64,000 nucleotides of DNA. It comes from Carallia brachiata. Lineage: Eukaryota > Streptophyta > Magnoliopsida > Malpighiales > Rhizophoraceae. Location: NCBI GenBank assembly GCA_021464245.1, contig JADCRB010000057.1:1799859-1863858 (forward strand). The letters run 5' to 3'. The translations under genes were made by a program, and so were the position numbers. A model generated the notes under the pieces. The model saw nothing but the letters and a program-made list of their open reading frames with translations, did no database searches and was not told the DNA's origin. Every line of letters starts with the position of its first letter. Position 1 is the first letter of the stretch. Positions 56,988 through 64,000 of the stretch are shown piece by piece.

Positions 56988-57602
56988 ATGGAACCAGTTG
57001 CAGAAGCTCAAGACAAGGGAGAAGAAAGGTCACCCCGCACAAGGTGGCAACCAACCATGGCACAACTGCAAATTTGGAGGAAGTCGTCCACAACAATGGA
57101 GGTATTATGCCTAATGCATCTCAGATTTACCAACTTGTCTCACGATTGCGCCCACTCGGGGCAATCGAAGGAAAAAATGTGTTTTATTGGTTTCAGAATC
57201 GGAGAAGTAGGAAGAAACCAGCACTGAGAGCTGATTTTTCCAAAGAACAGTCTGTCGTTCCGATGGTAGATCCCACCGGTACAACTTCGCCTTCAAATGA
57301 AGCAGGTCCGAGTTCTACCCACTGCAATGGTCTCTTCAGGCTATAATGATCAAAGCAGTAGCCTGTGGGAGCATGCGTACTGGTCCTAGTGGTCTTATGG
57401 AGTCAGTCAAAGGTTCATCCCTCCTAGGTACTTAAGTCTACGAGGACTTTTTCTAGCAGAAAGGAGTCATCCCGGCGAAACTTTGCCCCTCTTTCCAGAA
57501 TATCCGTCCGGCAGCATTAACCAGCTGGAAAGCGACGTCAACATCATGGACCCACCAGACGAGGTCGAGTTTGACTTGGAGCTACGCCTCGGGCCTGGCT
57601 AG
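56988..57602 (+). pseudogene. WUS/WOX-type homeobox frame of element C, frameshifted
   Basis: ATG at 56988. A missing base near 57073 (in helix 1) shifts the frame. The homeodomain continues in the next frame (SQIYQLVSRLRPLG, IEGKNVFYWFQNRRSRKK). A second shift lies near 57320. Further on, the canonical WUS box TLPLFP is present near 57480 and the EAR-like FDLELRLGPG ends at TAG 57600-57602. The upstream TATA box of A and B is changed to AAATAAAAG here. Confidence 0.87.
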
Positions 57603-57688
57603 GATGGCCGACAAGATAAGGTGCAACGACTTTGGCAGCACACGGTAACGACTTCCGCACACACGGCAACGACTTCTGCAACAACGAA

Positions 57689-58360
57689 AATGGCTAGTCT
57701 CTGCACTTGTCCAAGGAAATTCTTTGATCAAGAAGTTGGAGGCGCACGAGCTAAGAAAAGAATGAGTAGTCTTCCTCGAGGGATCTCTAAAAGCCCTCGA
57801 AACTCAGTCTCCAACGCATCGGTGTCATGGAGTTCCAACTACTCTCCTTAGTTCACATCTACCACAGAGGGATGAGATGCTACAATCATCCTAATCTTTC
57901 TTTGGATGCGACGACGTACAGGGAAGTTCCAACTACTCTCCTTACGTCGGAGCAGACTTGGGAATCATCACTACACAGGTCTCTCTGTGTGTCAGTCTTA
58001 AAGTTCTGTAGTTCTGGGCCTTCCTCTTGGGGAGGTTCAAGTTCTTTACCTACCGATCATCCTCACCAGAGCTCTGGAACTTTAAGACATATAAAAAATC
58101 CTTTGAGAGTTATGGAAGTTCGAACGCACCTGGAGACAGAATGTCAATTTTTATATTACTGGGGTGCTAACTTTCTTAAGATCGTATCGGATTTCTATTG
58201 CGATACAACAACAGCAGGCATAGTCAGAGTTAGAAGACTTCAACATTCAATGATCATCAAGACATCTCAAGTTTCAAACTGGACTTCAAGACTCGGTTCG
58301 GATCATTTTGTAAAATTCTTCCTCCTTACCGACCCTGAAGTGGGGGCATTTGTAAACATC
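57689..58360 (+). pseudogene. Short conserved frame in element C 3' region, frameshifted
   Basis: ATG at 57689 opens SLCTCPRKFFDQEVGG and AKKRMSSLPRGISKSPRNS, then shifts near 57825. The continuation is open from 57827 (EFQLLSLVHIYHRGMRC, YREVPTTLLTSEQTWESSL) to beyond the 3' LTR start. About 190 bp present in A between the homeobox stop and this frame, including the TATA-like run, are missing. No domain is recognised. Confidence 0.35.
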
Positions 58361-59144
58361 ATTTTCAAAAAAAAAAAAATTCAAAGTCGGTGTTGCCGAT
58401 TTCAAAGTCGGCAAGGCCGACCAAAGAAAAAAAAATTAATTAATTAAAAGATTCCTTTCCCATGTGATGTTCACATGGGAAATGAACTCTATAAATAGGC
58501 CCCTGCCCTCCAGTTCAAAACAGATTCAGCAAATCTGTAAACAGAAAAATTCAAAGAATTTGAGAGAAAAAGAAAATTTGAAAATTTCTCCTTTTCTTAC
58601 GTGCTTTTCTCTGCAGTATACTCTCCTAACTCCTTTTTGAAAGATATTTCAAGGGTAAGCCAGAAAAAATTTGTTGTTTCCATTTCTAAAGTTATTTTTA
58701 GATTTATATTCTCCGATCGTCCTAAATCTGAATTTATGAGAATATAGATCTAAAAATATCAAATTACTACAAATCCGGCTGGGATTAAGCCTCATACGGT
58801 CCTCAGTAAAATCAAGACAGCTCATCCGAAAGCAAGTCCATTCGACCCTCGGTGAAATTAAGTCAGATCAGCTCAGATCAGGACTCTACGGTTTTTAACC
58901 GTAGTCAAAACGTCCAAATCAGATACAGTTTCAATCTACCCAGTTCAAGAAAAAGTTGTGAAAATTATTTCTGTCAAGATCAAGCTCGTGCAACACTTGA
59001 CGGAGTAAAAAAAAATGAACACTAATCGAAAGATTTACGGAGATCGACCACACGTAAATTTCTTTTTATCTTACAATTTTTTATTGTAATTTATTTTTGT
59101 ATTTTCAAATTTAATTGTTTTAACCTCGAAATTTACCCCTTTCA
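58351..59144 (+). repeat. Element C 3' LTR
   Basis: 794 bp, TGTAAACATCATT...CCCTTTCA. It carries the same U3 boxes (GTCGGTGTTGCCGAT, GTCGGCAAGGCCGAC), the CATGTGATGTTCACATG hairpin and a TATA box at 58490-58497. It differs from the 5' LTR by several substitutions. A polypurine tract GAAGTGGGGG lies at 58337-58346. Confidence 0.92.
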
Positions 59145-62100
59145 CTTTTTTTTTTTTTTTTTCACCCAAATCTGTCCATCCATTCTCGCTATTAAGCTAT
59201 CGGCAACTTGACGTGATGGATTTATGGGTTTGATACTGATGAAAATATCATATTAATGGCCCCAACTTGGCGTGTGCAGACAAGAGAAGGGTTAAGTTCG
59301 TGGGGCTAATAGTCTGAATTTATCACTCTTAAAACTTATGTCAATGAGCAATAATGCAGTAGATGAAATAGTGAACGAAGAGTAAGTACACGGTAGTGGA
59401 GGGTTCTGGTTTTTTTATTTTTTTATACAAACAAATAAAAAGATTGCGCTTATTACATGGTACTTAAATTGAGCAGTTACATTAAACTATAAAGAATAAA
59501 TTTATAGTATACAATAAGAATCATCAATATCTCTTAATATTATGTAAGGTTAAAACGTAAATTTAATTTAATAAATATTCAACTTAATAATTTTATAATA
59601 TAAACCAAATCTTTTAACTACTGAATAATAATAAACAGTGGTATCATTTTTATATTTAAAAGCCAAAATAGTAGTCAACTAAGGGGGGTATACTGAAATA
59701 TAACAATTGATATGTTACGGACATAGGTTGGCCGCTAGAGAGGGTATCTAAGGTACTTGACTGCTAGCGTACGAGCTATACTATTTGGTTTTCGTGTTAA
59801 GGATTGTAATACTATGCTCAGATAAAATTTTAAGATGAGAGAAAAGTGACGAAGAGAAAGTAAAAGAAAATATCATTAAAAGAGAAAAAAATATTTTATT
59901 TTTTTATATTTGGAAAGGAGTGATGAGAGAAAAAAATTATAAATTTTTTACTTGAGAAAGGGTGAAAAGTGAGTAAGAAAAAAATAATATATATAAGAAT
60001 TTTAATTTTATTCTATAAAGAAAATAATATATATATATCAAAAAATATTTAATTGGAAATTATATATGAAGTACTTATATAAATTTAGTTTAATAACTTT
60101 ATAATATTTGTACAATTTTTTGTTAAAAAATTTAATTTATTTTTAAAGAATGTAGATTTTTTTAAAAATAAAATTAAAGTTATCAATATACAGTAAAAAT
60201 AATATAGCCTTTTCATAAAAATATAGAGAATCAATAAATTTCTTCTTAAATCTCTCAATTTTGAGAGGAATAGTTTTAATGGACTAGTGAGAAGAATTAA
60301 CTTTTTTCTCTCTCACTTTTTTCTCCCTCAAAAATATTTTTTAAATGTAAATATTTTATTCTTTTTTCTCTACTTTCCTCTTACTCTTATCCTTTTTTTC
60401 CTTCCCAAACACAATGAAGGGGAGCTGGGCCTGGATTAATTAGCTTGAAAGAAGACGGGTTCAAGAATAATGGGTTCCAAAGGCGACGGACTAAGAAGCC
60501 CACAGAGTCCAATCTGTCAACCGGGGACCCACCGACGGCTTTGCCCGGAAGTTTTTGGGCGTAGGAAAAACAATTCACCCATAGGGTTTCATATCTTGCA
60601 GCGCCCCCCTGTGATTGTTCCCCTGCTGGACCACGATAGATTTGGTGTACAGATGCCAAGGAAGAAGCTGGTGAATCTTGATGCTCTTTAATTAGGCTGT
60701 TAGCCATCCACAAGACCAAAGAAAAAAAGCAAAACAATTCATGCGTTTTTTGGGAACCATTAATTAATCAAAATTATGGGAGTTAAGCTCCTCTTAGAGT
60801 AGGATAGCAAGGGGTGCAATGGTCTCGTTTGAGGCCCCCTTAGTTTAGTTTGTGTTTTCTTTCATTCGTTGTATAGCCATCCGTGGGGAAAAAAAAATCA
60901 AAAATATTTATTTTAATTAAATTTCATTATTAGACTTCTTAAATAAGCTTATAAGAAAAGAAAAGAAATTAAAAAATAATGAGAATCCCATGATCCACAG
61001 GGCCAATGCCTCTTGAACTAGTCTAGAGGATAATATCTATATTAGTAAATTTATGTGATTAATTAAATGAGAGCAGCTCATATGTCAATGTTGTATTAAA
61101 AAAAAAATTCATTTGATCTATAAAAGAATAGGATTTTAGTGACTATAAAAAAATAATAATAATGCTACGTGCAAGTCCCGCCCCACCCAAAAATAATAAT
61201 AAAAAAATGCTAAGTGACACGTCAAAAGTTATGATCTAATAATAAAGATAAAGATATGATTATTGTCAAAATAAAGAATCTCAGTTTGAATTTATAAAGA
61301 TAATCTATGAAACTAAATTTATATCCAACTTAATACAAATTTTATCATAATTATTTAGATCATTCGCATCTGCATTCCAAGGGGCCAAAACGACATACGT
61401 ACTCATTTGGATCCCTAGTGCTTGTCTCCTCAATAATTTTTCTTGCTTTATTCGAGACAAATTAGCACCATATTATACACTACGCGCCGTTAACTCCCTT
61501 GTATACAAGATAATCGTCTGATTGATGCTAATACGACAAGGAAAGTAACAAAAACAAGATTAGCACCCAAATATTCAAGTTCTTCGGTTCAACAAGTACT
61601 TGATGCTCTTCAAACGTCTGTGTATTTGGTTTGTAGGAAATAGAAACTGAGTCCTGACTTGAAATGAAGAGTTTACGTATTTTATCATTAGACCTCATAG
61701 TTAGTGAATTTCCAATATCTTTTTTCATGGTACATTTATAAATAAGGTTCCATTACTGTGAGAGAAAATTATTTGAGAATTTGTTTGTAATGCAACAAAT
61801 AAAAAATTTACTGCAATCATATTCACAAAATATACAATTAAAAAAGAAAAAAATTATTATTTTTTTCATTTCACATTTTTATCATTCTTATTACATAAAT
61901 TATAAGAATTGTTGTATTACGGATAATCATAAGAACATCATTGGTCGGGACATTAATATTTAACTTTAGATAAACATAGTATCAATCGTTTGGATGTAAT
62001 GGTTATCTACCCGTTAAGTTTCAGTTTCAACATAAATGCGGTGGAATTCCTTAGTTTCAGTTTCACATATATGTGGTGACGATAAGGGTAATATTTTATG

Positions 62101-63536
62101 TCAGAGAGATATATCGCTCTCATTTATCTACTAAAAAGTAAATCAATTCATGTTGATCCCACAAAAAAATCAACAAATGCTGAATTATTAGTTGCCTTAG
62201 ACGGTCTTTTACTTTGTTGCCTTTTTCGCTATCTAGCTCCAAAAGCCAAGTCTCCTAATCAACGAGTCAATGATGCATAATTAAGTTCCCTTATTTAATT
62301 GGATAAGGACGACCAATAAGCTGCTCAGATTAGAAGATCAAACAAAATGTTCATTTCGGTTAATTTTGTTTAATTTTAGTTCTTCGTTCAAAGGAGGTTT
62401 GCTACGGACAGTCACTTTTTACCTTCTCTTTTATAGACATCACACAAATCAACACATAAACACTTTTTTATGGTATTTCTGTAATATTTTGACATTCAAC
62501 TTTTTGACAACTAATTAACACCTGCTACGTAATTAACAACTATAAAAAAAAAAATAAAAATAACTGTTACTAGCATTTCTCTCTATCAAAGAACCTTATA
62601 AACTGAATCACCACATATATTGGAATCCTATAAAATCATAAACGGCCTCCCTGCATGAAGGGAAAGGAGAATGGGTCATGGGATAATCCGAACTCACATG
62701 TCACCAACCAACCCTAGTGATTGACTTGACCATTTTCCGATGATGGTGCCTCAAATCCGTATTTCATGTTGTCTCAATTTGTTTGTTTCAATCTGCCGTT
62801 CTTATTTTATTTTATTTTTTTTTGTTTTTTACGAAGGAATATTCGATTATTGTGCTATCCATCATTCTAAAATTAGCTGAGGCTTTTGATAGGTAATAAA
62901 CATGCTGAGATTTATTAGAGACGCGCAAAGATTTTGTTAATAGATTAGCAGTCCGTTGTAAAAACTAGATAAGTACAAGCATATGAACTAGACATGAAAC
63001 TACGCATTGCCAATTATTATTGTGAATTTGTTATGTATAGTTTTTTGATGTATGATCACAATTAATAAGGCAAATTACGAATTTACAAGCAACGATCAAG
63101 AGTTTGAGTCTGCCATGTAGTGAGATAAAAAAAAAACGTACTGATACCAAATGGGACAAAAATGTAGGATATGTCACTTGTCTTAAATGTAACGAAAACC
63201 TTGTGGCCAATTATAATTGTTTGATCGATACACAATTTTACAACATAGCCAATTTAAAGAGATTACTATTATTCTTACAATCAAGTAAAAGATCCTTAAC
63301 CTTTCTTGCAACGTTTTAAATGATGAATTATTTTGAATATATATATAACAAGGAGGGCAAAACCCAAAAAAATATTAAGTAGTTACAACTCTATAAAAAG
63401 AGACTCCAACTACATTATCCCTAATAATAGTGTTACCTGAGTTTGTATCATTTATTTGTGGAGATATCATTTACCGTCAAAAACTTTCAAAACAAATATA
63501 CATATTTCTTTGCTGAAGTTCATCTATGTTTTGTCC
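59145..63536. other. Intergenic, no recognised gene
   Basis: 59160-59345 is one more copy of the dispersed block (GATTTATGGGTTTGATACTG). 59660-60420 is AT-rich. 60387-60737 (minus) and 60470-60691 (plus) overlap in a GC-richer patch and show no domain; it may be a decayed insertion. 61140-63500 has short frames only (for example 62098-62280, 63104-63319), none recognised. No RNA gene was seen. Confidence 0.45.
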
Positions 63537-63544
63537 TATATAAG
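63537..63544 (+). promoter_or_regulatory. TATA box upstream of the CYP716-like remnant
   Basis: TATATAAG about 85 bp before the ATG at 63629. It suggests that the 5' end of a real gene, including its promoter, is kept even though the body is lost. Confidence 0.4.
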
Positions 63545-63628
63545 CTCTAGTGAAGCTAATGCAAAATTCATGAAGTGAAGTTCTAGCTTTCAAAAACTCC
63601 AAGCTTCACCGATAAAAATAAAGCATGC

Positions 63629-64000
63629 ATGGAGCTCTTTCTTCTGTGTAGCCTAATAATTTTACCTCTCATAGTTTCAATTCCTCTGGTACTGCACATC
63701 TACAATCACAAGTACGATGTTTCTCACCCCAATCTCCCACCAGGTACGATGGGCTTTTTTCATTGTTGCAGTTGTACAGGAATGCAAATTCAACACAGGA
63801 ATCCACAATGCTTCCCAAAGCCAGAAAATTTTGATTCAAAGGGAATTGAAAGAGTTGGACCGGCATCTTACACATTTCGTACCATTTGGAGGAGGTCGTA
63901 GGATGTGCCCCGTAAGAGAATGCGAACAGTTTGCGATACTTGTGTTCATGCAATGTGGTGAGAAGATTCAGATGGGAGAAGCTAATTCCCAATGAGAAAC
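63629..64000 (+). pseudogene. CYP716-type cytochrome P450 remnant, internally deleted, runs off the window
   Basis: The N-terminal ER anchor (ELFLLCSLIILPLIVSIPL) and a proline-rich hinge (HPNLPPGTMGF) are followed almost at once by C-terminal text: HRNPQCFPKPENFD, then, after a one-base insertion near 63875, the haem loop FVPFGGGRRMCPV and ILVFMQC. In another frame RRFRWEKLIPNEK runs up to the window end. The order and wording match the CYP716 group, known for triterpene oxidation. About 350 codons are missing from the middle, frames change at least twice, and the conserved Gly after Cys-Pro is Val. The call is a non-functional remnant; the downstream end is outside the window. Confidence 0.8.

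Larger units (their letters stand above)
52439..59144 (+). mobile_element. Element C: non-autonomous Tat-family element with gag and homeobox frame but no pol
   Basis: 6,706 bp, TGTAAATATCATT...CCCTTTCA. The flanks are CTATT (52434-52438) and CTTTT (59145-59149), a one-mismatch target duplication. Order: 5' LTR (813 bp), primer-binding site, gag, a short integrase C-terminal remnant, 17-unit TATA-containing minisatellite, homeobox frame, 22-bp repeats, short frame, polypurine tract, 3' LTR (794 bp). Protease, RT, RNase H and nearly all of integrase are missing. The structure keeps every cis sequence needed for copying by a related element, so it is a likely passenger. Confidence 0.92.

Noticed and set aside
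60387..60737. Overlapping frames on both strands in a GC-richer patch
   Set aside because: No motif I can name and no start or splice evidence. A brief likeness to 32180-32210 (CTTTGCCCGGAA) is too short to mean anything.

Overview
This is plant nuclear DNA, most likely from a eudicot. It is AT-rich with long homopolymers, carries A-type (CYP71-clan) and CYP716-type cytochrome P450 sequences with a plant-style intron, and is dominated by Ty3/gypsy LTR retrotransposons, a solo Copia-type LTR, hAT-type MITEs and minisatellites. Nothing in the window identifies the species. It looks like a draft assembly: an 82-N gap at 52050-52131 and single Ns at 29689 and 47156. I found no intact host gene. 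Single-base frameshifts are frequent, and some may be sequence errors.

Layout. 1-9170 is gene-poor: a 691-bp tandem duplication (444-1831), a roughly 18-unit, 101-bp minisatellite (3241-5100) and a fold-back element centred near 7576. 9180-13050 and 32335-35790 are two copies of a segmental duplication, each holding one minus-strand P450 of the CYP93/CYP705/CYP712-like group. Copy 1 is broken by a 712-bp solo LTR with TAAGC target duplications and by a frameshift; copy 2 has one frameshift and is otherwise complete. The DNA between and around them is made of diverged copies of the same non-coding blocks. Two of these blocks carry hAT-type MITEs (15455-15942 and 29599-30274) with 8-bp target duplications.

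Three LTR elements of one Tat-lineage family (gag, protease, RT, two RNase H domains, integrase) fill much of the rest. Element A is at 18272-28268 (+, TSD TTGAC). Element B is at 37864-51055 (-, TSD GACGA), with an internal repeat of gag-protease joined at a single N. Element C is at 52439-59144 (+), with gag but almost all of pol deleted. They share U5 and internal sequence, but A differs from B and C in its U3.

The main discovery is downstream of integrase. All three elements carry, in sense orientation, an intronless WUSCHEL/WOX-type homeobox reading frame with a homeodomain, a WUS-box-like motif (canonical TLPLFP in C) and a C-terminal EAR-like LxLxL motif. It is uninterrupted in A (203 codons), has a stop codon in B and is frameshifted in C. 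A TATA box lies about 95 bp upstream of it in A and B. In C that TATA is mutated, but a 17-unit minisatellite lies upstream, with a TATAAAAGG-like core in nearly every unit. A second short conserved frame of unknown function follows the homeobox frame. The element family therefore appears to have captured a stem-cell transcription factor gene. Whether it affects host meristem cells is inference.

The right edge (63629-64000) holds a decayed CYP716-type P450 that runs off the window.
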